From Anaerolineales bacterium (GTDB lineage: Bacteria > Chloroflexota > Anaerolineae > Anaerolineales > UBA4823), in assembly GCA_003105035.1 (NCBI GenBank), contig PQAL01000003.1:62001-126000 (forward strand): a stretch of DNA of 64,000 nucleotides. The letters run 5' to 3'. Below the pieces are notes generated by a model. The model did not search any database. It had not been told where the DNA came from and was given only the letters and a program-made list of their open reading frames with translations. Positions 25,616-36,650 of the stretch are shown here, one piece after another. Each line of letters begins with the position of its first letter. The stretch's first letter is position 1. A program made the translations under genes and the position numbers.

Positions 25616-26836
25616 TTAATCGCAGCCCAAACCGGCGGCTTTTCTAAGCACTGCCACCTTGTCTGTCTGTTCCCAGGGCAGGTCCAGGTCATCCCGCCCA
25701 AAGTGACCGTAAGCCGCCGTCTGGCGGAAAATTGGGCGGCGCAAGTTCAGGTCACGGATGATCGCACCGGGGCGCAGATCAAAAACCTCGCTGACAATTT
25801 TGGCAATTTGGTCATCCGGAATTTTGCCCGTCCCAAATGTCTCAACGTTGACGCTCAGCGGATGTGAGACACCAATGGCGTAAGCCACCTGAATCTCCGC
25901 CCGGTCAGCCAACCCAGCTGCCACGATGTTTTTAGCGGCATAACGCGCCGCATAAGCGGCAGAACGGTCCACCTTGGTGGGATCCTTGCCGCTGAAGCAA
26001 CCCCCGCCGTGCCGACCCATCCCGCCATAGGTGTCCACGATGATTTTTCGTCCGGTCACGCCTGAATCACCCTGCGGGCCACCGATCACGAAGCGCCCGG
26101 TGGGGTTGACGTAGATCTTCATTTGATTGTCTACCAACTCCTTGGGCAGGGAAGGCATAATTACGTTCTCGATGACTGATTCAGTGATCTCGACATGGGA
26201 TATGTCAGGGTCATGCTGGGTGCTCACCAGAACGGTATGCACCCGTTTAGGCTTGCCAAAGCTGTATTCCACGGTGACCTGGGTCTTGCCATCCGGGCGC
26301 AGCCAGGGCAGTGTGCCATTTTTACGCACCTCTGCCAGCTTGCGTGCCAGCTTATGGGCCAGGTAGATTGGCAATGGCATCAGCTCGGGGGTCTCGTTGC
26401 AGGCAAATCCAAACATCATCCCCTGGTCACCAGCACCCACTGAGTTGATATCCTTTTCGCTCTTCCCTGTAGCCTTTGATTCCATCGAATGGCTCACACC
26501 CTGATCGATATCAGGCGATTGTTTGGAGATCGCTACTTGAACGGCACAGGTACTGCCATCAAATCCCTTCTCGCTCGAGTCGTACCCGATATCGACCACG
26601 ATCTTGCGCACCAGCTCATCAAAATTAATGTTGGCGTGCGTGGTGATCTCGCCAAGCAGCATGATGAAGCCTGTCTTGGTCGCCGCTTCACATGCCACCC
26701 TGGAGTAGGGATCCTGGGCCAGGCAGGCATCCAAGACGCCATCGCTGATCTGGTCGCAGATCTTATCGGGGTGGCCTTCCGTCACCGATTCGGATGTGAA
26801 CAGCAGGCTGGGAGAATTCATAAAAGTATTGCTCAT
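25616..26836 (-). CDS. metK: S-adenosylmethionine synthetase
   Basis: This enzyme makes SAM from methionine and ATP. The start at 26836 gives 406 residues and has GGAGG 6 bases upstream; an ATG at 26848 would overlap that site and is rejected. Motifs: [20 protein letters not shown] (N-terminus), [12 protein letters not shown] (ATP-binding), and [19 protein letters not shown] (the phosphate-binding loop and active-site region). A SAM-I riboswitch and terminator precede it, so expression should fall when SAM is plentiful. Confidence 0.97.
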   Translation of the reverse strand: MSNTFMNSPSLLFTSESVTEGHPDKICDQISDGVLDACLAQDPYSRVACEAATKTGFIMLLGEITTHANINFDELVRKIVVDIGYDSSEKGFDGSTCAVQVAISKQSPDIDQGVSHSMESKATGKSEKDINSVGAGDQGMMFGFACNETPELMPLPIYLAHKLARKLAEVRKNGTLPWLRPDGKTQVTVEYSFGKPKRVHTVLVSTQHDPDISHVEITESVIENVIMPSLPKELVDNQMKIYVNPTGRFVIGGPQGDSGVTGRKIIVDTYGGMGRHGGGCFSGKDPTKVDRSAAYAARYAAKNIVAAGLADRAEIQVAYAIGVSHPLSVNVETFGTGKIPDDQIAKIVSEVFDLRPGAIIRDLNLRRPIFRQTAAYGHFGRDDLDLPWEQTDKVAVLRKAAGLGCD

Positions 26837-26855
26837 CAAAGCCTCCATAAAAGAA

Positions 26856-26884
26856 CTTGCCCCTTCTGGTCAGGAAAGGGCAAG
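26856..26884 (-). terminator. riboswitch expression-platform terminator upstream of metK
   Basis: On the minus strand CTTGCCC and GGGCAAG form the outer stem of a hairpin of 29 bases, followed by TTCTTTTA and then the metK ribosome-binding site. It lies downstream of the SAM-I aptamer, as expected for transcriptional control. Confidence 0.85.
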
Positions 26885-26908
26885 CAACGAGCGTTCACAA
26901 GAGCTACC

Positions 26909-27038
<130 letters not shown>

Positions 27039-27136
27039 GCCTAAGGGGCTGCTAGGTTATCGGGCGGATGATACCACTGTTAGAAACAACTGTCAACTTG
27101 GCGGACATAGCTTGCTTGTGATCGTATTGCCTGCCC

Positions 27137-28120
27137 TCAATATTCGATTGAGCTGATCTTGCGCAGTTTATCCCAGCGGTGGATCGAGTTAATCTGGCGT
27201 ACAGTACCCGAAAGACCTCGCACTACCAGGCTGCTGGTGCGCGCACCCTGGCTGTGATACTTCACACCGTCCAACAGCTCACCGTCTGTGATACCCGTGG
27301 CGGCAAAGAAAACGTCTTCCGATGCGACCAGGTCGTCCATGGTGAGTACTTTGTTGAAATCATAGCCCATCTCGTGGCCACGTTGTGTTTCATCCTCATT
27401 GCGGGCATAAAGCCTGCCCTGGATTTCTCCGCCCATGGCACGCAGGGCACAGGCAGCCAGCACGCCCTCCGGTGAGCCACCGATACCCAAGAGCACATCG
27501 ATGCCGGAATCCGGCCAGGCGGTCATCAAGGCACCGGAGACGTCCCCATCCATGATCAGGCGGATGCGGCAACCCAAACGGCGTACTTCCTTGATCAGCT
27601 CATCATGGCGCGGCCTGTCGAGGATAACCACGGTCAGATTATCCAGCTCAATATTTTTGGCTTTGGCGATCTTTCGTAAGTTATCCTGGACCGGAGCAGT
27701 GATGTCCACCACCCCTTTGGCCGCGGGTCCGACGGCAATTTTATCCATATAAACATATGGACCAGGATCAAACATGGTGCCGCGCGGCGCAATTGAGACG
27801 GTAGCAATCGAGTTGGGCAACCCGTGCGAAAGCGGGCGGGTACCATCAATCGGGTCGACGGCGAGGTCCATCTGTGGGCCTTCACCAGTCCCCACCCGCT
27901 CACCATTGTAAAGCATGGGGGCTTCATCCTTCTCCCCTTCTCCGATCACAATGACGCCATTTATCTCGATCGTGTTCAACATGTAGCGCATCGCATCTAC
28001 GGAGGCTTTATCGGCGGCATTCTTATCTCCCCGCCCCATGAAGCGACCAGCCGCCAGTGCGGCTGCTTCGGTGACGCGCACGAGCTCTAATGCCAGATTA
28101 CGGGTCGGTGCTTCTTTCAC
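27137..28120 (-). CDS. glpX: fructose-1,6-bisphosphatase class II
   Basis: A 327-residue GlpX-type phosphatase that converts fructose 1,6-bisphosphate to fructose 6-phosphate in gluconeogenesis. The metal site motifs are clear: GEGEKDEAPML and DPIDGTRPLSHGLPNSIA (the WxVDPIDGT type motif). The region GIGGSPEGVLAACALRAMGG is characteristic of class II enzymes. The start is GTG, with GGAGGG 6 bases upstream. It lies in the same direction as cdsA, 45 bases downstream of that gene. Confidence 0.95.
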   Translation of the reverse strand: MKEAPTRNLALELVRVTEAAALAAGRFMGRGDKNAADKASVDAMRYMLNTIEINGVIVIGEGEKDEAPMLYNGERVGTGEGPQMDLAVDPIDGTRPLSHGLPNSIATVSIAPRGTMFDPGPYVYMDKIAVGPAAKGVVDITAPVQDNLRKIAKAKNIELDNLTVVILDRPRHDELIKEVRRLGCRIRLIMDGDVSGALMTAWPDSGIDVLLGIGGSPEGVLAACALRAMGGEIQGRLYARNEDETQRGHEMGYDFNKVLTMDDLVASEDVFFAATGITDGELLDGVKYHSQGARTSSLVVRGLSGTVRQINSIHRWDKLRKISSIEY

Positions 28121-28165
28121 AATACCCTCCCATCAATGGTTTACTGGGTTGAAACCATACATCGA

Positions 28166-28984
28166 TCAGAGTTGCAAAAAAAGGACCAAATAATAACCAA
28201 TCGCGACAGCCCACAGCCAGGCATCAATTCGGTCAAAAGCTCCCCCATGACCGGGCAGAATATTCCCTGAATCTTTAACTCCTGCCTGGCGCTTGACCAT
28301 ACTTTCGCCCAAGTCGCCCAGGGTGGGGAGGACCGCCATCACCAGGCCTACAAGGGCTCCTTTAACCGGAGTAATCCCAGCCGCAGGCCCAGCAAAGTGT
28401 TGGAACAGCAACGCGAACAAAGTTGTCAGTGGCACTCCCAGAAGGATGCCACCAAAGTATCCTTCCCAGGTCTTTTTGGGGCTCAGTCGAGGCGAAAGTT
28501 TGTGGCGTCCGAATCTCCTGCCGATGAAATACGCCCCCGAGTCCGCCAGCATCACACCAGCCAGCACCACCAGCACCCACCACTGGCCATCGGGCAGGCC
28601 ACGCAAAGAGATGAAGTATGCCCCAAGCCAGCCAATATAAAATATCCCCGCCAGGCTGACGGCAAAATCGGTACCTGCTTGGTCACGCCCCCGCTCATAG
28701 GACACCAGGTGATAAGTCATGCTGAGCAGGACGATCAGGCTGATCATCCAGCCTGCACTATCAAATCCGTTTACTGTGCGACCCACCAGTAATAATAATG
28801 TGCCACCCACCACCAGGATCAATCCCGGGTGAAGCCCCGCGAGCTTAAAGAGATTGACATACTCCCAGGCCGCTGCCCCCATGAATAGTGCAACCAGCAC
28901 CGTCAGGTACCAGCCACCCAACCAGATGGCAGCCACTCCAATGGGTAACAGAATAGCTGCTACCAGCAGGCGTTTAGCGAGCAT
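28166..28984 (-). CDS. cdsA: phosphatidate cytidylyltransferase
   Basis: It makes CDP-diacylglycerol from phosphatidate and CTP in the membrane. 272 residues with about 7-8 hydrophobic segments. The C-terminal signature is present: DSGAYFIGRRFGRHKLSPRLSPKKTWEGYFGG region (residues ~146-178) and GDLGESMVKRQAGVKDSGNI followed by LPGHGGAFDRID. It overlaps the end of uppS by 11 bases, last gene of the rpsB-to-cdsA operon. Confidence 0.95.
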   Translation of the reverse strand: MLAKRLLVAAILLPIGVAAIWLGGWYLTVLVALFMGAAAWEYVNLFKLAGLHPGLILVVGGTLLLLVGRTVNGFDSAGWMISLIVLLSMTYHLVSYERGRDQAGTDFAVSLAGIFYIGWLGAYFISLRGLPDGQWWVLVVLAGVMLADSGAYFIGRRFGRHKLSPRLSPKKTWEGYFGGILLGVPLTTLFALLFQHFAGPAAGITPVKGALVGLVMAVLPTLGDLGESMVKRQAGVKDSGNILPGHGGAFDRIDAWLWAVAIGYYLVLFLQL

Positions 28985-29726
28985 GGTTCTTTTTGTTTTT
29001 GACCTGTGCGGTCGTCAAGCCATACCTACGCTCACGCTGGTTGAATTCATCGATTGCCTTTAATAATTCCTGTCGGTCGAAATCCGGCCAGTAGGTGGCA
29101 GGGAAATACCACTCGGAGTAAGCCCCCTGCCAGATGAGGAAATTGCTGCCGCGCAGCTCACCGGAGGTGCGGATGATCATATCGGGATCTGGCACACCGG
29201 CGGTAAACAAGTACTGGTTCACCAGGCTATCGGTCACATCCTCTGCTTTAATCCCGTCCCGGATCAGCGCCTGGATGGCACATACGATCTCATCCCGCCC
29301 GCCGTAATTGAAGGCGATATTCAAGACCAGCCGGTTGTTATCTTTTGTATATTCAATGGCTTTTAAAACCTTTTTCTTGAAGGATGGGCGCACATTATCC
29401 AACCGCCCAATATGCCTGAGCCTCACCCCCTGGTCATGCAGCTCCTGGAGCTCGTTATCGATCACATTCTCAAAGATACGCATCAATCCCTGCACCTCTT
29501 CGGTGGGGCGCCCCCAATTTTCAGTGGAAAAGGCGTAAATCGTCAGGTATTTAATGCCAAATTCAATACAGGCTTCGATAATCCGGCGCAGGTTTTCCGT
29601 GCCTGCCCGGTGGCCTGCCATGCGCGGCAGCCCACGGGCCAAAGCCCAGCGCCCATTGCCATCCATGATGATACCGATATGGGTGGGAATCCTCGCGGGT
29701 AGAGCAGGCTCCTTGTCCGGGCTCAT
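28974..29726 (-). CDS. uppS: isoprenyl (undecaprenyl) diphosphate synthase
   Basis: A cis-prenyltransferase making the polyprenyl carrier lipid for cell-wall and glycan synthesis. 250 residues. The signature [13 protein letters not shown] with the catalytic Asp, the segment [14 protein letters not shown], and the C-terminal [19 protein letters not shown] region are all conserved. The start overlaps the frr stop (ATGA), suggesting coupled translation. Confidence 0.96.
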   Translation of the reverse strand: MSPDKEPALPARIPTHIGIIMDGNGRWALARGLPRMAGHRAGTENLRRIIEACIEFGIKYLTIYAFSTENWGRPTEEVQGLMRIFENVIDNELQELHDQGVRLRHIGRLDNVRPSFKKKVLKAIEYTKDNNRLVLNIAFNYGGRDEIVCAIQALIRDGIKAEDVTDSLVNQYLFTAGVPDPDMIIRTSGELRGSNFLIWQGAYSEWYFPATYWPDFDRQELLKAIDEFNQRERRYGLTTAQVKNKKNHAR

Positions 29727-30280
29727 ACTTCCATTATTTCCTTTTCTTTGTGGACACCAACTTCATTAACCAGCTCGATGTATTTATCGGTGAGCTCCTG
29801 CAGGTTTTTTTCGCCTTCTTCCAGCTCATCTTCCGAGATCAGCTTCTCGTGTTCGAACTCGCGCAAGTCTTTGATACTATCGCGCCTGACGTTACGCATC
29901 GCCACCCTGGCTTCCTCTAGGCGGTTGTGCACCAGCTTAACCAAGTCGCGACGCCGCTCCTCGGTAAGTGGCGGGAGGTTCAAACGGATCACCTTGCCAT
30001 CGTTATTGGGGGTCAGACCTAGGTCAGAGGCCATGATCGCCCGCTCAATCGCCTTCAGTGAAGTGGCGTCAAATGGCCTGATCATCAGCATGCGCGATTC
30101 TGGCACGCTGATGGTTGCCAGTTGCATCAAGGGGGTGGGCAGCCCATAATACTCCACAGACAAGCGCTCGACCAGGGCGGGAGATGCCCGGCCGGTCCTA
30201 ATTCCTGACAGGTCTTCCTCTAATGCTTCAAGCGCTCCCTTCATGCGGTCTTCAGCTTCGTTATGTGCTTCTTTAAGCAT
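29723..30280 (-). CDS. frr: ribosome recycling factor
   Basis: It splits post-termination ribosomes together with EF-G. 185 residues from the ATG at 30280, chosen because GGGAGG lies about 6 bases upstream; a longer frame to 30328 is not needed. [15 protein letters not shown] and [12 protein letters not shown] are family motifs. It lies in the operon rpsB-tsf-pyrH-frr-uppS-cdsA. Confidence 0.96.
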   Translation of the reverse strand: MLKEAHNEAEDRMKGALEALEEDLSGIRTGRASPALVERLSVEYYGLPTPLMQLATISVPESRMLMIRPFDATSLKAIERAIMASDLGLTPNNDGKVIRLNLPPLTEERRRDLVKLVHNRLEEARVAMRNVRRDSIKDLREFEHEKLISEDELEEGEKNLQELTDKYIELVNEVGVHKEKEIMEV

Positions 30281-30452
30281 AGAGGCCTCCCTGCCTTCCT
30301 GTCGTCGAATGCTATCGGAATGTAACAAGTATCTAGGTCTAGTAGATTATCTACCTATAGGATACCCGAAAATAGCCACGGAGAAAAGGGTAAATCACCA
30401 GGACTAAGATGGACGATCGGCGAAGTAGATTTGTTTATCGCGTCGTACACAC

Positions 30453-31211
<759 letters not shown>

Positions 31212-31271
31212 TCACACGAAAGCACAGAGTTAATTTTAACAAAAAAGCCAACCCGAAGGTTGGCATTCTGA

Positions 31272-31877
31272 TTACGCTTTAGCTTCCTCGCCCACTTCCC
31301 ACCGGGCAAATCTGCGGATGACGATATTCTCTCCAATAGCCGCAATATTTTGATTGCGTAGGTCTTCAAGGGTGATCGTATCATCCCTGACATACGGCTG
31401 GCGGAGCAGGCAATGATCATTGTAAAATTTCTCTAATTTCCCTGCAATGATACGCTCAATCACATTCTCGGGTTTTCCCTCTGCCAGTGCGAGGCTGCGG
31501 GCCTTTTGGGTTTCCTCACCGACAACCTCCGCTGGGATATCTTCAACACGCACCCATTTCGGTTCACCGGCAGCAATTTGCAAAGCCACTTCGTGGGCAA
31601 ACTTGCGGAATGCCTCAGAGCGGGCCACAAAATCGGTCTCGCAGTTCACTTCAACCATCACACCCACCCGTCCGTTGCCGTGTGAGTACAGCTCCAGCAT
31701 GCCTTCCAAAACTTCCCGGTCGGCGCGCTTTGCAGCTTTGGCCAGGCCTTTCTCGCGCAGATACTCAATCGCCTTTTCGAAATCACCATTGTAGGTTTCA
31801 AGGGCTTTACGGCAGTCCAAGACGCCTGCCCCGGTTTCTTCACGTAGTTGCTTAATTTGATCGATACTAATGGCCAT
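31272..31877 (-). CDS. tsf: translation elongation factor Ts
   Basis: The nucleotide-exchange factor for EF-Tu. The start at 31877 gives 201 residues and has GAGAGG 8 bases upstream; the ATG at 31883 would be too close to it. The N-terminal IKQLREETGAGVLDCRKAL and CETDFVARSEAF motifs are typical. At 201 residues it is the short form with a single dimerisation domain, seen in several phyla; E. coli EF-Ts has 283. Confidence 0.95.
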   Translation of the reverse strand: MAISIDQIKQLREETGAGVLDCRKALETYNGDFEKAIEYLREKGLAKAAKRADREVLEGMLELYSHGNGRVGVMVEVNCETDFVARSEAFRKFAHEVALQIAAGEPKWVRVEDIPAEVVGEETQKARSLALAEGKPENVIERIIAGKLEKFYNDHCLLRQPYVRDDTITLEDLRNQNIAAIGENIVIRRFARWEVGEEAKA

Positions 31878-31895
31878 GATCATTCCTCTCGCCGT

Positions 31896-32903
31896 TTACT
31901 TCGCTTCTTCCGCACCAGCATCAGCTTCATCCTCAGCTTCAGCTGCTGTTTCTTCTTCTACCGTTTCTTCTTCTGCTTGTTCTTCTTCCACTTGCTCTTC
32001 TCCTGCCTCTTCAAGCTCTTCTTCTTCAGCTACAATTTCTTCGGCAAGATCAGTTTCAAGCTCAACAATCTCCTCAAGCTCTGCCGGGGCGAGGTCCTTG
32101 GGGTGTGTAACCAGCTTGGCCAGGGTTGCTTCACCCAGAAGTTCTTCATCAGATAGCTCAGCTTCTTCCACGGCTGCCCGGGCAACTGTGCGAGCTTCCT
32201 CTTCAATGATCTCTTCCTTACGGGCTCCCAAGCCTTCAAGGGCTGCATCGGCAATCTTACCCACCACCAGCTTGATGGCGCGGATGGCATCATCGTTGGA
32301 GGGGATGACATAATCGACATTGGACGGATCGCAGTTCGTATCCACCATGGCTACCACGGGGATTTTGAGCAGATTGGCTTCGTGGATGGCGGTGCTTTCA
32401 CGCGACACGTCCACAACAAACAGCATCTCCGGGGGGCGGGCCAGCTTGCGTACACCGCTCAGCAAGCCTTCCAGGCGCTCGATCTCACGCATCAGGATCA
32501 AGCCTTCTTTCTTGGTGATGCGGCCAAAATCGCCACTGTCGCGCATACGCTCAAGACGCTCGAGCTCGTTAATTCTCTGGCGGATGGTGCGCCAGTTCGT
32601 CAGTGTACCGCCCAGCCAACGGGCAGTCACGTAAGGCATGCTCGATCGGGTTGCCTCGAGCTGAATGGTTTCCTGAGCCTGTCGCTTGGTACCGACGAAT
32701 AACACTACGCCACCGGTTGCGACGGTATCACGGACTACGTTATATGCTATATCTAGTGCTTTTGAGGTTTTTTGTAAATCGATGATGTGAATGCCATTCC
32801 GCTCGGTAAAAATATACTGCTTCATGGCAGGGTGCCATTTGTGCGTACGATGCCCAAAATGAACACCCGATTCCAATAAGGACTTCATGGGTACAACTGC
32901 CAT
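31896..32903 (-). CDS. rpsB: 30S ribosomal protein S2 with long acidic C-terminal tail
   Basis: Small-subunit protein S2. The start at 32903 is set by AAGGAG about 11 bases upstream; residues before it in the open frame are not S2-like. [31 protein letters not shown] and [21 protein letters not shown] are conserved. At 335 residues it is longer than the usual ~240-260. The extra ~90 residues form a Glu/Ala-rich tail (from about residue 245) that ends [10 protein letters not shown]. First gene of the rpsB-tsf-pyrH-frr-uppS-cdsA cluster. Confidence 0.96.
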   Translation of the reverse strand: MAVVPMKSLLESGVHFGHRTHKWHPAMKQYIFTERNGIHIIDLQKTSKALDIAYNVVRDTVATGGVVLFVGTKRQAQETIQLEATRSSMPYVTARWLGGTLTNWRTIRQRINELERLERMRDSGDFGRITKKEGLILMREIERLEGLLSGVRKLARPPEMLFVVDVSRESTAIHEANLLKIPVVAMVDTNCDPSNVDYVIPSNDDAIRAIKLVVGKIADAALEGLGARKEEIIEEEARTVARAAVEEAELSDEELLGEATLAKLVTHPKDLAPAELEEIVELETDLAEEIVAEEEELEEAGEEQVEEEQAEEETVEEETAAEAEDEADAGAEEAK

Positions 32904-33162
32904 ATTCTTTTTTCTCCTTGTGCGTTTTTCCTCCGCCCCCCTCATTCCAGCTGGGACCGCAGTTGGGAGACTATCTCAGCCCTTCTGCGGCACGCACCAA
33001 CGGGTCAGGAAGCGTGTGGGATAATGGTTCACCTGTTTCCAGGCGTAACCGCTCCCGCCTAAGGCGGGAGCGGGGTGGAGTATACCACAAATTTATTCGA
33101 TTCGTCCAGAAATTTGGTGCTCGGGCGAAGATTTTTCGGGCAGGCATACCTGGAAACCCTGC
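32904..33162. other. rpsB leader with a strong G/C hairpin
   Basis: The region between the penicillin-acylase gene and rpsB contains a perfect 11-base stem CCGCTCCCGCC/GGCGGGAGCGG (33049-33059 with 33063-33073) and a 3-base loop. It lacks a T run. It could end the upstream transcript or regulate the rpsB leader; neither is proven. Confidence 0.5.
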
Positions 33163-35697
33163 CTATGGTGTCAGGACCAGGTGTCCTTTGGCAGCACCCT
33201 CCACTTGTTGCTGAGTCCACAGCATGGGATGGTATTGGATGGTTCGCCACATGTCAATCTGGTTGTCGTAATTGGCATGGTAGGCATGGCCCGATTGGCC
33301 AGTGGTGTTCGTCGATAGTGTCGCTGTCAGGTTGCTCAGATCCACAATCAGCCTCTCGGAGGGCAGCCACAGAACCTGGTAGGCTTTGCTAGAATCAGGC
33401 TCAGCCGCGTTCCATGATGTGGCATTGACGATCGAGGTGCCCCCGGCAGTTTTATATGGACCGCGGTTGAAGATGGCTTCGATGGGTCCAACCCCCGAGA
33501 CGCCCAGAGACTGGTTGTGGAATGTGACCGTGTGGATGTCTCCCCATGCCCAGCGCGAAGTGTTTTTACCCAATAACTGCTCAATTTCAGCCACGGCCTC
33601 GGTAAACGACTGGGTCAGGATGTCGTCCATGGTTTCCACGGTCGAGGTGGTCCGGTCATCCCACCAGGCGCTGTTCGGATCCTTGGTGAGGTTGCGCATG
33701 ATCTCAAACCAGGCGTCACCGCCATCGGGCCAATAATCCTCCGGTAGGTCATCGTGGAATGTGCGCGCCAGGACCGCTCGCCAGAAAACGTTATATAGTG
33801 CTGGGGCAGCCAGGTCCATCCGATTTTGGAAATCCCACCCTGACAGCAGATTACGCACCTCCACCAGGTGAGAATCCGGCAAGTTGAGGGTCATCAGCAA
33901 GGGCACCATGAGCGCCGCTGAAGCATTATAGTCATCACCGTGCATGGTCTGGATGTAGGCGGCATCAATCGGGCCTGGCGCAGTCTCGATCATCTGCACG
34001 ATGCGGGCAGCCCTAAAGCCATAATCTTCTGCGGTGAGGTTATACCGATACTCCGGTCCCACGATGTAATTATTCGCACTCACGATATAGCCTTCAGGTG
34101 GATTGTACGCATATGGCAGCTGGTCGAAGGGGATGTATCCCTGCCACTCATATTCATCGGTCCAACCAGGCACCGGGTAATCACCACTATGATTAGGCAG
34201 GCGAATGGGGATATTGCCAGGAGTTTGATAGCCTATATTGCCTTTGATATCTGCGTAAACGATATTTTGTGACGGGACGGCAAAATTGGAAGCTGCTTCG
34301 CGGAACTCAACCCAATTCTGGGCACGATCGTATCCGAAAATCGCCTTGAAAATATTGGCAGGTTCGAGGGCAGTCCAGCGCATGGAAATGGCGAAGTTGG
34401 GCGGAAGACTGACGCCCCAGGTCTCCTGCACTTTTTGATGGTCTTCTGTGTTATCCCAGATCACCGGACCATGCCGTGTAGAGCGAACTGTTATTTCAAC
34501 TGGAGCACTGCCGGCCACCTGGATGGTATCCGTGACGAGCGTCATATCGACCCATTGGCCATTGACCTCATACTGGTTGGGATTGTCAGGATTGATCTTT
34601 TCAATATAGAGGTCAAGCACATCCGGGCCGACATTGGTGAAACCCCAGGCGATGTTGTCGTTATGGCCAACGATGACCCCCGGTACACCGGCGAAGGAAT
34701 AGCCCACAACGTTGTACGGGCAGGCCTCCGCAACCGATTTACAGTGCAGGCCAACTTCGTACCAGATTGAAGGCATTTGTTCTGCCAGATGCATGTCATT
34801 CGCCAGGAAGGGCAGGCCGGTGGTTGTGCGGTTGCCGCTGATAACCCAATTATTGGAGCCAATGCCACGTCCAGACGGGCCCAGCACCGTATCCATTTTC
34901 GCCATGGTTACGGAAAGCTCCTGGAAGGCGGGCGAAAGCTGGGCCAGGAGCTGGCTTTCAGTGACTGTGCCTTTCAACCCAGATGGTGTAGCGCCTAGGG
35001 GCAGGTGGTTAACAACCACGGGATGGTCTGCTGGATACGGAGGAAATAGGTCGGCAATCTGCCCAGGGGTGAAGGATTTCATCAGTACAGCATGCTCCAC
35101 TTCGCTGTTCATGCGGGTCTCTCCCAGGTTCCACGCCATGGCTTTTCCCCAGGTTAAAGTATGCATCGGCTGCCAGGGCTCAGGAGTATAGCCGCCATTG
35201 AGCAACTTCAGAACGGCGTACTCCAGGCTCAACGCGGCACCCTGGTGATCAGTCAGGTAGGCATTCACTCCATCTGCATAGGCTTGCATCAGCGCCAGCT
35301 CATCCGGTGCCATGGCATCCAGCTCCTGTTGGGCGATGCGTGCCCAACCCATCGTGCGCAGGAAGGTATCAGTAGCAACCTCTGAACTCCCAAACATCTC
35401 AGCCAGCCTTCCCGAACCGATATGACGCCAAAAATCCATCTGCCAGAAGCGGTCCTGGGCAGTGACGTAACCCTGGGCGAAGAATAGATCATGGGGGGTT
35501 TGGGCGTATATATTGGGGATGCCGTAAGTATCGCGGTAAACATCCACCGCTTCATCCAGCCCACTGATTTTTATCTCACCCCGTGTAGTGGGGAACGAGC
35601 GACGCACAAGATACACACCTGCTGCGCCTAACACAATAGCAAGCACTACAATGATGCTGACGATGGCAATCAGCACACGACCGAGCTTCTTGGACAT
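33163..35697 (-). CDS. penicillin acylase family protein (N-terminal nucleophile hydrolase)
   Basis: An 844-residue, likely exported and membrane-anchored amidase. An N-terminal hydrophobic segment spans residues ~8-31. The alpha-chain part includes DTYGIPNIYAQTPHDLFFAQGY and DRFWQMDFWR. The predicted self-cleavage site is in GRGIGSNNW, giving Ser281 as the new N-terminus of the beta chain. NDMHL follows, and a later Asn lies in the expected beta-chain region. Family members cleave side-chain amides of beta-lactams or N-acyl-homoserine lactones; the natural substrate here is unknown. A GGAGGAG site precedes the ATG by 3 bases. Confidence 0.93.
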   Translation of the reverse strand: MSKKLGRVLIAIVSIIVVLAIVLGAAGVYLVRRSFPTTRGEIKISGLDEAVDVYRDTYGIPNIYAQTPHDLFFAQGYVTAQDRFWQMDFWRHIGSGRLAEMFGSSEVATDTFLRTMGWARIAQQELDAMAPDELALMQAYADGVNAYLTDHQGAALSLEYAVLKLLNGGYTPEPWQPMHTLTWGKAMAWNLGETRMNSEVEHAVLMKSFTPGQIADLFPPYPADHPVVVNHLPLGATPSGLKGTVTESQLLAQLSPAFQELSVTMAKMDTVLGPSGRGIGSNNWVISGNRTTTGLPFLANDMHLAEQMPSIWYEVGLHCKSVAEACPYNVVGYSFAGVPGVIVGHNDNIAWGFTNVGPDVLDLYIEKINPDNPNQYEVNGQWVDMTLVTDTIQVAGSAPVEITVRSTRHGPVIWDNTEDHQKVQETWGVSLPPNFAISMRWTALEPANIFKAIFGYDRAQNWVEFREAASNFAVPSQNIVYADIKGNIGYQTPGNIPIRLPNHSGDYPVPGWTDEYEWQGYIPFDQLPYAYNPPEGYIVSANNYIVGPEYRYNLTAEDYGFRAARIVQMIETAPGPIDAAYIQTMHGDDYNASAALMVPLLMTLNLPDSHLVEVRNLLSGWDFQNRMDLAAPALYNVFWRAVLARTFHDDLPEDYWPDGGDAWFEIMRNLTKDPNSAWWDDRTTSTVETMDDILTQSFTEAVAEIEQLLGKNTSRWAWGDIHTVTFHNQSLGVSGVGPIEAIFNRGPYKTAGGTSIVNATSWNAAEPDSSKAYQVLWLPSERLIVDLSNLTATLSTNTTGQSGHAYHANYDNQIDMWRTIQYHPMLWTQQQVEGAAKGHLVLTP

Positions 35698-35841
35698 ATC
35701 TCCTCCTTTGGCAAGGGAAGTATTATTCCCGCTAGCAAATATTCGATTGTTGGATTGCGGGGTTGCTCTTAGAACCCGCCTGAAAGCATATTATCCGTTA
35801 TGAATTGGTATTTTGCAAGGGAAATCAGACTGTTTGAAAAT

Positions 35842-35867
35842 AAAAAATCGGATTCCACCGATTTTTT
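35842..35867. terminator. rho-independent terminator
   Basis: AAAAAATCGG and CCGATTTTTT form a perfect stem around ATTCCA. On the minus strand the stem is followed by more T, so it fits as terminator of the ABC permease gene that ends at 35889. Confidence 0.8.
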
Positions 35868-35888
35868 ACGTATCCAATAACCAGTGAA

Positions 35889-36650
35889 TCATAGCTCTTG
35901 TTGGCGGAAGATCAGCCAGGCTGCGAGCAGCGAAATAACGATCAACCCGAGCGCGCTGCCAAGGGCAATCCAGGAGGCCGTGGTATCGCCCAGCAACATC
36001 CGCATCCCCCAGGTATTGATTTCGCCCGGCAAGTACTTCCCGAAGCCACGGATAGCACCCGCGATCCACCCAAAAATTAAGATGCCAATCGCCATACCGC
36101 CGGCAGCCGCCTGTGATTTCATGACCGTGCTGCAAAACAAAGTGATTGCTACGATCACCAATGCGTAGAGAAATAAAAACGCATTTAGCACCAGCCAGTA
36201 CAGGATATTCATGGATTCAAACAGCAACATGGTGTAGTAATAGGCCCCGATTCCAGCCACTATAATTGAAATCCCAAAGACCGCAGCCAGGCCGAGGAAC
36301 TTCGCCCCCAAAAATGACCCCCTCGAAAGTGGTTTTACCAGCATAAGGGCTGCGGTGCCCTTATCCTTCTCCTGGGCGACGGCACCCATGGTGAGCAACA
36401 CCGCCATGATGACCTCGAATTGCCCCAGGTTCTTAACATATTGGGTGACAGCATCAGCAACGGTGGCTGGCTTGATGAGCTGTGCTATCTCGGCACCTTG
36501 TGGCAAGGCTGTGGTTAAGATCTGTGGACCGATCTTGGCGATCAAGGGTGAGGTCAACCCAAACAGGACCAGGATGACCGCTACGATCAAGAACCGGTAA
36601 GTGCGGAGGGCTTCCTGCCATTCCTTACGAAATGCGGTGAAGAGGCTCAT
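35889..36650 (-). CDS. ABC-2 type transporter permease
   Basis: A 253-residue membrane protein with about six hydrophobic segments, of the kind paired with single ATPases (ABC-2 family). The stretch GAVAQEKDKGTAALMLVKPLSR in the loop after TM2 is characteristic, read as EKDKGTAALMLVKPLSR. It overlaps the ATPase gene by 4 bases (ATGA), so they form one exporter. The cargo is unknown. Confidence 0.88.
   Translation of the reverse strand: MSLFTAFRKEWQEALRTYRFLIVAVILVLFGLTSPLIAKIGPQILTTALPQGAEIAQLIKPATVADAVTQYVKNLGQFEVIMAVLLTMGAVAQEKDKGTAALMLVKPLSRGSFLGAKFLGLAAVFGISIIVAGIGAYYYTMLLFESMNILYWLVLNAFLFLYALVIVAITLFCSTVMKSQAAAGGMAIGILIFGWIAGAIRGFGKYLPGEINTWGMRMLLGDTTASWIALGSALGLIVISLLAAWLIFRQQEL

Noticed and set aside
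26837-26848. Upstream ATG of metK at 26848
   Set aside because: It overlaps the GGAGG site that serves the ATG at 26836.
31870-32313. Ser/Ala-rich frame opposite rpsB
   Set aside because: It is the antisense of the acidic S2 tail, a low-complexity shadow.
35866-36135. 89-codon frame on the - strand within the ABC-2 permease gene
   Set aside because: It is out of frame with the well-supported permease and has no family resemblance.
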